A stretch of 64,000 nucleotides of DNA from Arbacia lixula (taxonomy: Eukaryota; Echinodermata; Echinoidea; Arbacioida; Arbaciidae). A program made the translations under genes and the position numbers. This document shows, piece after piece, positions 1 to 15,192 of this stretch (position 1 is the first letter of the stretch; each line of letters starts with the position of its first letter). The stretch lies in NCBI GenBank assembly GCA_963669155.1, contig OZ022587.1:18428694-18492693 (forward strand), read 5' to 3'. The notes beneath the pieces were generated by a model. That model had not been told where the DNA came from. It saw only the letters and a list, made by a program, of their open reading frames with translations, and did not search any database.

Positions 1-150
1 TGCTATGTGCCTGGAAGCGGACACGACTAGCAAAAATCTGGGATTCCCTACGCGATGCATTAGGGGTCGACTTTCCTATTATGTGGTACGGTTGTTTCGA
101 ATGAAATGCGATTGTCATTTTTCTTCACGTTGCTTTTTTGATCATGTCAG

Positions 151-544
151 AGCTGATGCTTACCCCGTCACGATGCGGCATGATGGGAGGAGAGAAAATC
201 TACCTCTTTGGGCCATGTTGGGAGCCAACTGCGATGTACGAGTGCGTCTTCCTGTACCAGAACGGTGGCGCCGCCAATGACGAGTTGCAGAGGGTCACCG
301 CTACCGTCATCTCTACCAACGAAGCGTACTGTGTGCCGGACCCTTTCTTCCTCGTCGGGGAAGTAACACTATTCGTCGTCAGGGAAAACGAAGACCTCGA
401 GACGTCGCCTTCCGCTACCTATTCCCTACGTGAGAAACTACTTACTGCTTCGGATTAACCCTTCATTCATGAGGGTGAATTTTTCATGCCTAGTGGCGAC
501 GATTGCAGTTGAAGATTTTTATCTAGAATTAGGTAATCATTTAG

Positions 545-593
<49 letters not shown>

Positions 594-1070
594 GCAAAGG
601 GGAGGGGGGGGGGGTTGGGTTGCGGTAGTATCTCAAAAATATTATGACTGGTAAAGCCATCTGAAGTAAATAAAGCTGAGATAAATGAATGAATAAGGCG
701 AGATCTGTACAGGACTTTAGACTTGCATCTCTTTTCTTCACTTTCTTCACTTTTCTTCTTCAGTGGAGAGCGGAAGGATTAACCCAACCATCACACGAAG
801 AATCCAAGACAGCAGCTCTTGGGAGATGGCGGGTATGTCCAACACTATCGACTGGGACATCGATGCCGAGAGCTTCGGCTCCGACATGCTCACCATCAGC
901 GTCCTCGCCTACAGGGAGGATGGGAGCTCGGGACCGCGTTGGGAGTCTGTCTTTGAGATCTCGAACACGACCACAGACACGGGTTCCCTTACCTTCACAG
1001 GGGAAGCACAGGAAGGTGTTACGGCTGATAATGCCTTCGGAGTCATCCGCCTAACTGCAAATACAGAGAA
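151..1070 (+). CDS. Exons for TIG-like region and spacer of the SUSD2-like gene
   Basis: Exon 151-429 begins after ATCATGTCAG and ends before GTGAGA (phase 1 in, phase 1 out). It encodes [20 protein letters not shown] and then paired cysteines ([13 protein letters not shown]) in a beta-rich pattern. That is the P-x-G-GG-x-G-C-W start seen in TIG/IPT-like modules next to AMOP domains. Exon 764-1070 follows a pyrimidine tract ending CTTCAG and ends before GTATGT (phase 2). It continues with [17 protein letters not shown] and an acidic, threonine-rich stretch. The intron between them (430-763) holds a GA repeat and a G run. The TIG label rests on pattern only. Confidence 0.75.
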
Positions 1071-4000
1071 GTATGTGAATCTTGATTTAGCAAACACTTA
1101 TATAAAAAGATCATCATGATATCTGGACCGCGATTTTTCCCTGAGCAATGTTCCGAATTGAAACCTGTATCAAAATAATATGTTCACAAAGACTACCTGC
1201 TCATAATAAATTCTTTCTCTCACATGTACAGTTTGTACAAGGGAATGTAAACATACAAATGGCACGAATGAGTCACAGTCAAAAGGCTGATCTCACGTAT
1301 TACTGATTCGAATCCGTCTGGTTAAATTTTGTTACTTGCTTACATTCATGTACACGATCAGGCATTAGATATTTGTTATTGGGCTTAGACATACAATAGT
1401 TTCGTAATTGAAAGTTCGTATTATGAAAATGTACAACGACTATACTACATTTATTACGTAATTTCAGCCGAGAGAGGGTTCTCTGGAGCGACCTCCATCC
1501 GTTGGGCTATCTCCTAGAAGATTCTTACCAGAACGACCATTTCGGATGGGCCAAGAGCCATTGCGACGCTTGGGTGCTGGACGATACGAACGTCAAACCC
1601 CCTTTCCATGAAGTAGGTGATATTGAGAATCGAGAGGGATCCGAGTGTAAGAAGAGGCAGATAGAGGGGGAGGGGCGGTGGATGATGGGGTGTGAGGTGG
1701 TGAAGAGGAGCGGAATGATAGACAAGCAAGAGTGGGGTAGAGTGACCAAGAGAGAAAGCGAGACGGAGCAATTAAGGAAAGAGTCAGTGAGAGACGTTTG
1801 TGGGGTGGGGATGGAAGAGATGATGAACTAGAGGAAGGTAAAAGACGGACAACGTGTAACAAGAAAAGGAAAAAGTAAGAGATATCTGAAGACATACGGC
1901 CTTGAGTGCGTATACGATGTGTATACGTTGTGTATACGTTTTTGTTATACGTAAGTTGTCAATGGAATGCATTTTGCACAAGAAACACACACAATTCCAA
2001 TACAAAAAAACGTTTACCTGACACACAACTGATTACTCATCCAGCTATCCCGCTCTCCTCTCCCTGCAGTACCTGCCAGCATGCCCATGCACGTTGGACC
2101 AGGCCACGCAAGACGTGGGCAAGTTCATCACCGACCCGTCGTGCTACCCTCGCGCCGATGGGGTTGCGACGTGCGAAGACAATGAGGGCGCTGTGCACTG
2201 CTTCCTGAGTGCCTACGCAAGGTAAGAACGGCCGTGGAGCAAACGTTTAGTTCGTTTATATTCAGTTTATCCATACTAGCAGACTCGTTCTGGGAAGCCA
2301 TGCAGGTATCTAGGAAGCGAAACATGCATCGTGTGAAATTTCAAAACCAATGATTTTTATCAACCATGACCTCTTTCCTCTTGAAGGAGGAGCCATCTGC
2401 CAAGCTTTACACATACAAACCTACCTACATCGATAAAAGTAAAAGTAACTTCAAGTACTAGATACGATATAAATATAATTCCCAGACACTCAGAGAGCTA
2501 ATTTCATTTGTATTAATGGTGCAATGTTGCACAGATAACACACACAGCTGCTATTAACACGATTGAGAAACAGCCGGGCACACGTCGGGTTAACTCCTTC
2601 TCTGTTAGACTCCGTACTACCCTTTGAGAATGGTGCGAATTACCAGGACATGCTTTATATGGCCCATTAATCCTTTGGGTGTCAGACATTCTGATGTGGT
2701 ATGGTGATGACTGTGTATTAAATGTAGATGAAGTCACATTATCGTACACGAATAGTTAATCCTCTTTTCCCCCGAACACAGCCGTGAGACTTCATCTGGA
2801 GTTAAGTGCTGCTACATGGCGAACGGCCTCTTGATGTACGCTGGTGAGGACAAGTACGCCGGCATGTCGGGCCGTTCACACGTCCGAGGTGCCAGCCCCT
2901 ACCGCGAACAGAACCTCGTGCCCGTGCTCTCCCACTGGAGCAACGACCTCATCGCCTATCACTTCTGCTGCGAGTGGGCGGGAGGCGATGAGTGTTTCAG
3001 CTACAGGGAACGACGACCGACACCCGACTGCATTGGCTACGAGGCACCGACTATGGGTAGGTTTCCCAGCCATAGATTAGGAAGGAATTAGTGGTTAAAC
3101 CCTTCACTAATGTTCAAAATCCGTTAAGGGTCCGTTTACATGGAACCAGTTTGCCGCTACTGCTAGACGCCTCCGCTTTGACATGTTTGACGACATTACT
3201 TGACCGCCGCGGCAAAGCCAGGACATTCTTCACGTGTCAATGGATGCAGGGAGATGCATGCTTAGTTTTAAAACTCGCATCTCCCTGATTGATGACTGAT
3301 CATGTGCGCTTCAAAGGTACACGGTGTGATAGATCATTCAGAAAGTGATATATTAATGAGCTATAGCAGCAAAGCGCCTTTGTGCATGTGAACAATCCTT
3401 ACCATTTCTTAATCCAATAAACTAGTACGCAGGGCCTGCGCTAACCGAGGACACTTGGTCCGCAGGTCTGTAATTTACATAAATTGTATCTATCAAATAT
3501 GAAACATATTATTTTTAGAAGTTAAGGCTAGGATTTTCTATCATAGCCACTTAAGCCTATGTGATATCTTCGTTCACTTCAAGATGAATATTCCATTATA
3601 TTATGAACGTTGAAGAGAAACTAAAAGGAAACCCTCCATATATAATGTTTCCATTGTCAGTGGATTTTGTAGGATGTTTCTCTTTCTAAAGTGGATTGAA
3701 CGGTAGAACAGATATACCATCCCATCTTTTATCAATACGGGCTTTCATTGCGTTGCCAACAGAAGGCACACATTAGTCTTGCAACTTGATGCGAGGAATA
3801 TCAGTTCATCTTAGTAAATGATTGATGACGTAATAAGTAATAAATATTACTAGCATTTTTGTGCGTCTTTTTCAGGAGTAACGCGTTTAGTCTTAGATCC
3901 ATTACACCCACTGACTGGTATACGTTTTATGATTTTTTTTCTCAGCTCTGTCTTTCGGTGACCCCCACTTCGTCACAATGGACGGTTACAACTACACCTT

Positions 4001-4781
4001 CAACGGTCTAGGGGAGTACACGATGCTTCGCTACGCGCAGAACACCATTGGAGATTTCATGTTCGAGTTACAGGGCAGACAAGTTCAGACCAAGTCAAGG
4101 ACTGGTAAGTGACGTAGACCCGCTGTGGTTCATTCCTGTCTCGTCGTGAAGAAACGCCTCTACTGCCTCGCGTCTGAAAATGTGTTAACTAGTACTATTG
4201 TTTAATCATTCGTGTGGCGTTATTTAATTGATCACTCATTAGCATACCCATATACATGTAGAAAGAAAACTCTCTTATTTGACTCATTGAAATCAAACGT
4301 CTTGATAAAGATCTAATTAGAATGACATAACAAAATGCGTCTATTCTCCATTTAATGTTGCTGTGCCACCCATAATCCTTACGCACCGTATTTATCGCAT
4401 TTTGACGCAACGCATATTTTCTCACTGCTACGTTTATCGTGCAGGCCCCCTCGTTGCTGTGACGCAACTGTCCTCGGTTGCCATGCGAGATGACACGACT
4501 GGCATGGAGTCTGACGCAGTGTTCATCCAGGCTAGCGCAAGCAGCGGCATGGATGTGTATAGAAAGGCGCCCTCATCCACTAGCTGGCGGTCAGTGTATT
4601 TCTCGGAGCAGACCTTCACAGACTTACAAGGTGAGTGCAGATACAAAATGGAAAAGATAAAGGGGAAGTTACGGTGGAGATTGCTGGATAGTTAATGATG
4701 ACAAAAACCATTCTGTCATAACAACGTGTTCCTTTAGGATCACGCTAAGGAATCGTGTAAAATCTACTACTACTACTACTG

Positions 4782-4853
<72 letters not shown>

Positions 4854-7800
4854 TTACTACTACTACTCCGACTACCACTGCTACTTCTACCACTTCTACT
4901 ACTACATATATTCCTTAACCATTTTAGATTACTCAGGTTTTTGATCGGTCCTAAGTAATAGTAGTAGTAGTCGAACATTGTTATTGCTTTCTTCTCCTAG
5001 TTGAATGCTCCATATCAATCATATTACTTTCTTCAATTTGTTGATACTTCATTTTGTTTGAGGCAGTGTGGTGCAAGGTCTCTGGTCAAATTAACATTTA
5101 ACTGTTGTTCCAACTCCCCCCTCCCCCCTCCCCCCTCCATATCTTTACTCCCCTCCCCTACTCTTACTCACCTTTTCTCCCCCTACATCCGGCCTCATTC
5201 ACCCACTACCCGTCTCCGTCCTTCTTTTATATCCCATTGACATTCTCCGCTGATTTTAAATGTTCACTCTGTCCGGTCACTTCCCTTCTCCTCATAAATC
5301 CCCTCGTTTCCCTCTCATTTCCGTTCATCCTCACACCTTCCTTCTAACCAGGCTGCTCTATCGGAGTTACCGAGTTCAGAAATAGCGTCGAGATCTTCGG
5401 ATTGGTCGTCATGTTTAAGGGAACCGGCATCGCAGTCCAAGTCAACGTCGAATACGGCATGCTTGCAGTGCGACCAATTTTACCTCCAACTCTAGATGTA
5501 CGTACCGCGGTTGATTTCATTCAGATGTATAACATGTATTGAAAAAAAGTGATTAAATAATACTTTTAGTACGCTTTAACATATCACAATAGCCTGATGG
5601 TATAAAGTCGCCAGTCTAACGTAATTCAATCTCTGACGATCAATTGTTTCTGATAAGAAAAATCGTGATAAAAGATAAACGTTGGGCAAACACCTCTCTT
5701 GATATTTGTGTTTTTTCATTTACACGATGAAGCATGCTGTCTTTAACAGTGAGAAGTTTTTTTTCCCCTATTCTCCATAACGCATGCAGCGGAAAGTCGA
5801 CATAAAATGCATCGCGCTGTCACAATCGAAATTTGTTTGCAGTTATGTCCGCTTAATGTCGAGTATACTAGTGTGCGAGACCGGAAGTGGACAAAACTGC
5901 AAACAAAATTCTGAATATCGTTGCGCGGTGCATTAAGGGATGATTTTTCCCCTATTCTCGGTTTGGAGACTTTGAATTATCCCGGAAAGCCCTTTCACTA
6001 AAATATAGCGAAATTTCATGTTTTCTCTTTCCTCAGAGTTCGCTATTAACTGGGTTGCTAGGCAACAATGACGGAAACCCAGACAACGATATACGAACGC
6101 GTACAGGCGTGCTAATCGAAGATCCTTCCCCAGAAGCTCTTCTGGATTTTGGAAACAGCTGTAAGTTATCATTAACAATAATAAGTTGCATTTCCATCAA
6201 AAGCTTAAAGTATACACAATGGTATTTTTTGTCAGATAAAAATCAGTCATTGGCATATTGTGACAAGCCATATTACAGTGATCTAACTTCAAAATCAACG
6301 AATATCGAACTTGCCATTCTTGTAATTAAGGAAGAAAATATTGTGTATGCGTTTTTATTTCGCTAACTAATCTAATCTTTTCGATAATTTGTTCTAACTA
6401 GCGCTAATTCAAAAGCTCAATTTGATATTTGGTTGCAAATGCAATATTTTGTATGCTCATGAAGAGTTTCGAGGAAATAATTGGTACGTATACCAGGCAT
6501 CCAATCACACTCCTGGGTGAAGAGCAGCAATGCGGATTAAGTGCCATGTTGTTGGCTCGAAGTTTGAATCCTTTTAACAGGTCGCCATCAGAGCTAACCT
6601 CTCCGAAAGTATACTCTGGATGTCCAAAGCTCTGATATATTCTCACTTTATAGTTTCCAACTCGCAGCTCTTCTCAAAGCTATTTCGAAAAAAATAACCC
6701 AACTGCCCTTTCAAGGACTAACACGTAGTGTCCAGTAAAATTGAGACAACGGTGAGAACCTCATACATTGACGACTTGCCACTCTTCTTTTCTCATGTGC
6801 TCTCGAAGTAGATCTTTTCAGAGCTATTCCGAAAGAATAACACAAACACAATTTATTTTGGTTTCAATAAAAAGAGACAACTAAAAAAATAATCTATGAG
6901 TGAAGGTTTGACGAAAATTGGTCTAAGGAAAAGAAAGTTATTTGATTTTAAAGTTTTGCTTTTGTGACGTCAAGTGCGAGATGCTCTCCCATATGTTGTG
7001 CACAAAATAAGTCGATAAATTACCTTTTTTTTATTGACAACGGAATTATTTTTTCGTGCATGTGTGTTTGTAAAAACGCATTTCTAATAATGTATCAAAT
7101 GCACAAGTAAAAGGATGCATATCTTTGTGAGAAAATGCACATTTTCGAAAAAAAAAATGTGCACAACATATGGGAGAGCACCTCGCATGTGACGTCACAA
7201 AATCAAAACTTTAAAATTAAATAACTTTCTTTTCATTTGACCTATTTTCGTCAAACCTTCACTCATATGCTTCTTTCAATTGTCTCTTTTTATTGAAACC
7301 AAAATAATTTCAGGGTAAACTTCCCCTTTAAGGACTAACACGTGGTGTATATCGTGAAACACGTCGTATACTTCTCACCACCTATGAACCTTACTCCAAG
7401 AAACACACCTCTTGGCTTTCTATCTTTGCCTCAGGGGAAGTGGAAGAGTCTCTTTTCTTCTACATCGGAAGCATGAAGCACGAGGACTACCACAACAGCA
7501 GCTTCGTGCCAATCCTTCGGCCGACCTTGCCCGAGCTCTACTCTGCTTGCAATGACATGGAGCAGTGCCTCTTCGACTACGCAGTGTCCAACGAGGACGC
7601 GAACCTTGCCGCAGCGACGCTCCAGGCCTATGAAGATTTCGAGGAGAGCGCCCTCCAGCTGGCAAAAAGTACAAATGAGATTTAGATATTTTAAGTGTCA
7701 GTGCTAATAGAAAATAGTACAATTAAAATTTAGATATTTTGAGCGTCAGAACTAATAGAAAATAATACAATTTATATTTAATTTTCTTTTACTGGTAATG

Positions 7801-10040
7801 CTGTAGATTTCTTGTGGCCTCATCATGTTTCGTTAATGCTTCGAAATATGGAATTAAAAAATGAAAGTAACTAATTTTGCCGTTAGAGAGTAATTTTAAG
7901 TATGGGTGGGCCCCATGGACTAGCTTTGCATTTGATGGGTTCCCATACTATCAGTTAACAGTATTAAGTACCATTTTGATTCAGTTGTTTAATCCTTGCC
8001 AGCCAAACAGGATGTTAACCCGTTACCTAAAATGCATCACGGGTACATACCGAGTTACATGTCTAAATATCAATTTAATCGAATTCATTTCAATCTCAGT
8101 CGATGTGTGTCCGTACATCGGGGAGCCCCGCAACGGCACGAAGACGTACACCGATAACAACAACCGCAACCAAGAGGGCGCTATTGTGACCTACAGGTGC
8201 GACCCAGATCTCATTTTGGTAGGGTCAAGCGTGAGAGCCTGCGAGGCCGACTCGGAAGGTACACTCGTCTGGACAGGACAACCAGACGGCAACGACTGCA
8301 TAGGTAAGCCATAGGAACACATTTGGAACGAACCTAGCCGAGCTTGGTATTACGAAAATAATGTTCTCCTAAGTAAGGTACCTTCTACTATCTCATACAC
8401 GATTTCTCGAATAGCAACTTTGCTAACTTTCTGATTTGCATGAAAATTTTGAATGAATTAAAAAGAAACAAAAAAAAATCAGGTGGGGATTCAGGAGGAA
8501 AGTTAGCGAAGGTTTCGGAATACTGCCGCTAGTTTCTAGGATGCAGAGTTCATTCACACAGCTGAGTCTGTGAACATCACAGTGTGGCAATTATTTTGTT
8601 CTGAATTGTGTTCACATTCTTAGCGGAGCAAATATGCAATAAAAAAGTCCTCTGTGATTGAGACACAAAAATGTGTTGTCTCCTCTCCAAATAGTAGCAC
8701 CTTACACCTGTAAAACAAAGTCATATCTTCTAACTTCACCTTTCTCTATTCCTTCACGGCCCTCATTTGTCTTTCATATTCACCCACCTCCAAAGAATCG
8801 GCGTGCGGTGGACTAGACACGCCCGAGTACGGTTCCATCGTCATTACCGACGCGGGACTTACGGCTACCTTCCAATGTGACGAAGGCTACACTCGCAACG
8901 GAGCGTCTGAATCGTCGTGCGTGGACGGAGAGTGGACGAACCCTCCTCCGACGTGTACGGGTAAGCAATCCAGCGCGACGGCCGCTAGACGAACACACCA
9001 TGTCTGACATGTAGCTCAAACCTCACATTACATATCGACTAACATCATGAAGATGCACTATGCGGATACTAGATTCGTACGTTTCGGCATGTTTTACCCG
9101 CCGTTTTGGTCGGTTCATTATATTGGACATACTCAGCGGTTTAATAACCAAATAACTCGAGTCCTGCCACAACCTACAATAAACATTTGTTGATGGGATT
9201 TTTCTTTGTCATCATTCTCGGGTTGTAATTCGAGCCAAAATCAATGGAGCAAGGGAGATCAATGATAAATTATGCCGTAGAATATCAAAAAAGCGTGACT
9301 AATGATAGAATCCAATACCAAAAAGCGTGCACAACAAAATTGAAAAAAACATCTATTTCGCAGGTAGCATTACTGAAAAACGTGAAATAACTATTTGCAT
9401 ACATTTGTAGCAATCGAATTAAGTTACAGCAATAACACAAAGGCAGAACAAAAGGAACTGCCCGAACTCAGCAAAAGATTTGGTGATGAAATTAAATGAA
9501 AATACAATGACGAGATCATTTTTATCAACATAAGTTTGTGAGAGAGTGAGCAGGGAGGATAAGGCGAGTGTAAGACAAGGAAAAACTCTCAAAGAAATAT
9601 GACATTCACTCATGAAACGCCATTTGTACATTTTTCACAAGTAATACACGACAACTGCATACATTTTTGACATGCAACAGGGACATAGAAGTTAGGACCT
9701 AAAGGATTAAAGGAAAAAAGATCAGTGCAGCAGTAAGGAAGCTTAACCCTTTGTGTGCCAGAAAAACAATGACATAATCCACATGTGGCACATTAAGGGT
9801 TAAAGCTGCATTGTGAAAGCTGCATTGTGAAAGTTGCAGACTGGAGAGTGAAAGAGAGAGAGAGATTGAGATGGAGTAAAGAGAAGAGAGAGAGACATAA
9901 AGAGAGATGGAGAAAAATAAACATAAAGAGATATGAAGAAAGATGTATATAGATATTTAGAGAGATAGAAAGAGAGAGAAAGAGAGAGTGAGATAGATAG
10001 ACAGAGAGAGCGAGGCAGACAAAGAGGAGAGAGAAAGAGG

Positions 10041-10085
<45 letters not shown>

Positions 10086-13000
10086 GAGGGGGGGGGAGAG
10101 GGAGAGAGTCTATTCAATGGCATAACAATAGAACAATGTGCAAAGATGAATCACTAGTGCTCACGTATTATAACACACATCAAAACGTATGCTAGCATTA
10201 TACCATTTTCACATTCCTAGTACATCCGATGTATATATAGATATTTGTTTCTTATCGATTACTCGACCCGATTTAAACTCTCGAAAAGTTCATTAACCCC
10301 ACTCCGTTGATTTTAGCTTTCTGTGTCCCCTTTCTCTGTCGACGTCAAAAACACAGTCCCCGTCGAAGACCCCGGTGACGATAATACCGTGATCATCGTC
10401 GTCAGCGTCATCGTGTCCCTTCTGGTGATCACGGGCATTGTCGTTCTCGTTTTCTTCGTTTACCGCCGATACTATCATTCGGGTACAATAAATCTGGAGA
10501 AAGGGTAAGTTCAAACGTTTTTTTCCTATCAATCAATCTCTTTCTTTTCCGGATGGAATATACCAAATGTTTTTCTAAAAACGTATAATTATTTGGATGG
10601 TAAAGAACACAAATGTACATGTATGTAATTATGAGAGAGATATTAAAATAACAGAGTTAAGGGTCATTATATCCAGATCGTATATTATGGAAATATTGAA
10701 AGGTTAGTAGTTTATCATATTAATTCTGTTCTTCTAATTGTTGTAGATAGAAAGGTACGGCTAAAATTGCTAGAATACGTTATGTCAAATGTTTTACTGA
10801 TCATCAACTTTAAGGTTCCTTCAGCGAATCTGACGAAGTCCCATGTTGTTTTCGTTGAATAAATTGTTTTCTGTAATTATATTTTTCTACACAATCACCA
10901 TAATACGGTTTATAAAAGCATTATATATTTATAAATATAGTAAAAATGACTCTAATATAGTTATGCGCTGACATAGTGTTCTCCAGAAAAAATGCATATA
11001 TATGTCTACACAAACATGAATGTATTCCTTTACATCTCGTGCTTTCAAACTATTCCCTTCCCTTCGTTTAAACTATTCTATAGTTCCCACTTCTTCTTAA
11101 AATCTGGGCAATATAGTGTAGGTTACCTCTAAACACAATTTCGTACTAAATAAAAGGTGAAAATTAACTCTGCACAAATAGCCAATATGATACCTGATAA
11201 CAAATGATACCCATATCCCATATGCATGAAGGTGTAAGGGCAATTAAACTTTCCAGTAAAAATTATAGGAAAGTTATTCGTGTTAGTAAATGTTGTAATA
11301 TGGTGTAATATCGACTGGGCTTGTCCTCAAGTGGCCTAATGGATATGTCCATGTGTAAACACTGATCGCAAGTGCAGTTACAAGTCTGCACACTACTTCA
11401 TTCGCAAATAGCTCATCGGGTTTAAGATATGCAAATTATGCGGGATCAAGGAGTTGCTAGGTAGGCAGATTCGTTCGACTTATGACTAGTATGCATATAC
11501 TTCTATGGTGTCTGATAATCACATACTACAGCTTCTTTCTAGCTGTTTTTGTTCTCGTTTAACCCTCTCAGTACAATTCGTGCATGATATTGTGTAGTAA
11601 GATAACATGCTTTTCAGGCTTTGGTACTTATAGGGTTAATCCCGTCCCCTTCTATTTTCTGATCCTCGCACCACCCTCTATCATTCCACTCGTACACGTC
11701 CACAACCTGTCTTTTGCTTCCCTCCCCTTCCATCTATTTCTTCCCCGACATCGACATCGACATCATCATCGACCCCAGGCCGCAAGTGTCAACCAAGGAG
11801 GCCGAGATCAACTGGGGAATGGAGTACGACGTAAACGACGTCGAGAAAATCAATGCGGCAGATGTACCGGCCAAGACACCACAACCCACCAACGAAACAC
11901 CTTATTTATAATGTATACAGTATAAAAGATTTCTCGGTGATAAGGAAGGTATATTTCTAAAAACCTGTAGATATTCCTTCACAATCACTTAACTTAAGTT
12001 TCCCAGGAGAAAATGAATGTTGAACCAGTAAGAAATAAGAGTAAAAATGAAAGTAGATCAACGCTATTTTTTTATCGTGAGTAAAACATTTCACAGTAAG
12101 GCCTGGTACATTGAAAGTTGCAGATGCCATTATAAAGTGTTGTGGTGAATTAAGATTTGGCGGGTGAATTACAAAGGTGTTTGATACTGCTTTATGCTTA
12201 ACACATACACAATATTGGAAACCTCGCCAATTTACAACACAATTTTGATGAAACTTCACTTTATCCAAGATAATACACCATTGGAAAAATAATTCAAGTG
12301 AACTTATATATCATACTTTCTACCGGAATCGAAAAATATGCTTAGTTCTAACCATTCCAAACATGCATTTATTTTGTTTAAATCTGTCACATATATCATA
12401 GAGTAGATGTTAGTGTGTGCCGATATTTGAACACGATATCAGTACACATTTTTACCTTTTCATAATCCACCGATCTTTTCATTAACACCCTTATTAAACA
12501 ATTGCAGTTGAAACCTTCGTCACAAAGCACAACTGTGTCTCAAGAAAAACACAAATATGTTGTAGTCAATATTCTTCAATGTATTCCGTCAGTAGTAAAA
12601 TACATAGTAGATGATATTTATGTTCATAACTTGAGGATGATTTCACAGAGATAATACCTTTGTCAAATTTAAAGATGGCCCGTCCCTTTTACAAACATCT
12701 GCAAACTTCATAAAAGTTTGCACATATTAGCACATATCTTTGGGATATCAACTGTGAAATGTTAAGGTCAGAGGTACTATCACTCCCATAGAATAATGAA
12801 AATCTAACTAGTTTTCACTGAGATTTGACTTTTTTTTCGTGGTACGAAAAAAGGAAGCTCGATCAATTATCTGAGATTATTTCCTCAAAACCAAATAATA
12901 CGCTTCGTCGATTCCAGGGAAAGGTCATATAGCCACTCTCTCTCTCAAATGATGACAAAGTTGGGGAACTTTCCGAATTAGGTCTGCAAAAGGGACGGGC

Positions 13001-15161
13001 TACCTTTAAGACCTTATTTCCTAGATGTTTATTGTGGCACTAGTAACACAAACGAAACATAATTTATGTATTTGTGTGGCAACCTGATGATTAACGAGAA
13101 TTTGATAGAAAATGGGATGAAAAGATATGAATGATGAGGAAGATCGTGTAAACTGTTTGATTCAGTTTGTAACCCTAAATTGATTGAAATTCGGCTATAA
13201 AAATATTCTTTACTGCAAATGATAATCTTAAACTAGGAAACAAAGAGTTTAAGATTGAAATAATATAGTGTTTAATGCTAATGGATTAACAATTTAGTAC
13301 GCATTCGTGTTACATTGTGCACTGTTTCTGATCTATACAATACAATGCATGAAAGTGTTTTGATATTTAAATGATCAGTTATGTTTTATGCAAGGTATTA
13401 CATAATATCATTTATATGATCGAGATTCGACATTAAAAATAAGAATATATTCAGCTAAAACATTTAATTTAATAGCATAATAACCCTATTTCAGATAATC
13501 CTGTTTTCAAAAGCATTTTTTTTTCTTTCAACAAGGTGTACATACTTCTACACATTATCGACATTTTCTTTTGTGTAAATGGCCAGTTTTTTATGATCAG
13601 AAAAATGTAGTTTGTATATAATATTCGATAACGAAACACAGAGTAGTACTAGATGTACGTATTTCTTAGAGCTTATGTTGGAGGAGTGCTTCCTGTGACT
13701 TTTGAGTTCAGAGCAGACATTAATTTTTTATTTCAAGCCGTAAGCATTTAATGATATGTAATATACAGATATATGCACTTCAATAATAATTTTCCAATGT
13801 ACAATGCTACACTGCCATTCTGATCTCTATACTTTAAAAGTGGAGTATATTTGGATATAGTTATACTGGGTGTACCTGACGTGTATACCTACTTCTTAAA
13901 TAATTGTACTGATTAATAAATGTTTGCTCAAAACCTAACTATTTGTTAGCCGTTCCCGTGGCACTAGGCTACCATGGTGAATGTCGGTAATTTTACCCAT
14001 CAGTCATACAAAACCAAGGCAGGGTGACTTCCAATCAGATTATTACAATTAAATATTATATAACCATTTTCATTAACTCGATATCATATGTTATTTAGAA
14101 ATATATTTTATGTAGACCGTCCACAAAGCAATAGCATATTGTATAGTATTATATTACTCACGCGGGTAATAATACTTTATATTCGTGATACCAATTCTAC
14201 CGATACTAATTGTCATACTGGTAGTGCATCTATGATATAGCAAAGCTTTGACAATCAATCATTCCCAAATTTACATTCCATTCTGCCAGAAGTAGTATTC
14301 ATACGTTGCAATTATCATGATTATTGTATTCAGATGCACAAGTACTTTGCCAAATATTAATTTTCGTTGTCAAACAATTACCTTGCCATCTTTACTGTAG
14401 CTCATAATTATTATAGAGATCCCTCGTGTACGAAACCATATTAAAACACAACACGTGAATTTCTTATAACTCGCTTCCGTGTGTTTTCTTTGACCTAGAT
14501 TTAGAATAAAGATGAGTGTGCATCTATCAAACAGAAAAGATGATGTCATAAAAGATATATCGTGAATCTAAAAAAGATTTTTTAATATCGATGCCATCCT
14601 TGATCATCATTTATAATATGATGAGCATAATAAAGGTATATTATTCCTCGATTAGTGTGTATTACCATAGTGCCATGATAGATACTATTTACTGATGCCG
14701 TGTACTTTTGCTGGGACCAAAGATCAACAACGAGTATCAGAGACCTATCGTACGTCAAACACTTTACCTTCATCATGTCAGCTCAATCGAAATAATGTGT
14801 GACCTGTCTACAAAAAAATAATTATATGAAACATAGCAGTCCTGTTATTTTGATATGTATTAGAGTCATTCATATCGAGGCGGTTTCATGTTCTTGTACT
14901 CAGTGCTTTTATTTATCATGTTTATATAAGTTCTACATGATTGTTTAATTGCCGAAAAGGTTACCTCCATGAAAGAACTATGTGAAGGTTGAACTATGAG
15001 TGCGGACGACTTTTTTTGTAAATTGTAATAATTGATTCTGGGCGAATAGTTGTCGCAGTAACCGTGGCGACTGAATAGCCAAACATTCCTAATTTGAGCC
15101 AGCTTTTCATCATGTTCTTATTTCCACCAGGCCAAATATTTAGATATCTTTGTGTATCTCT

Positions 15162-15192
<31 letters not shown>

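Noticed and set aside
4669..4978. Long Val- or Ser-homopolymer frames on the minus strand
   Set aside because: They are translations of the CTA microsatellite. The same applies at 21687-22470, 37190-37503 and 54449-54874.
10317..10356. Longer 5' border for transmembrane exon A using the AG at 10316
   Set aside because: It enters in phase 0 and does not fit the phase-1 end of the sushi exon.
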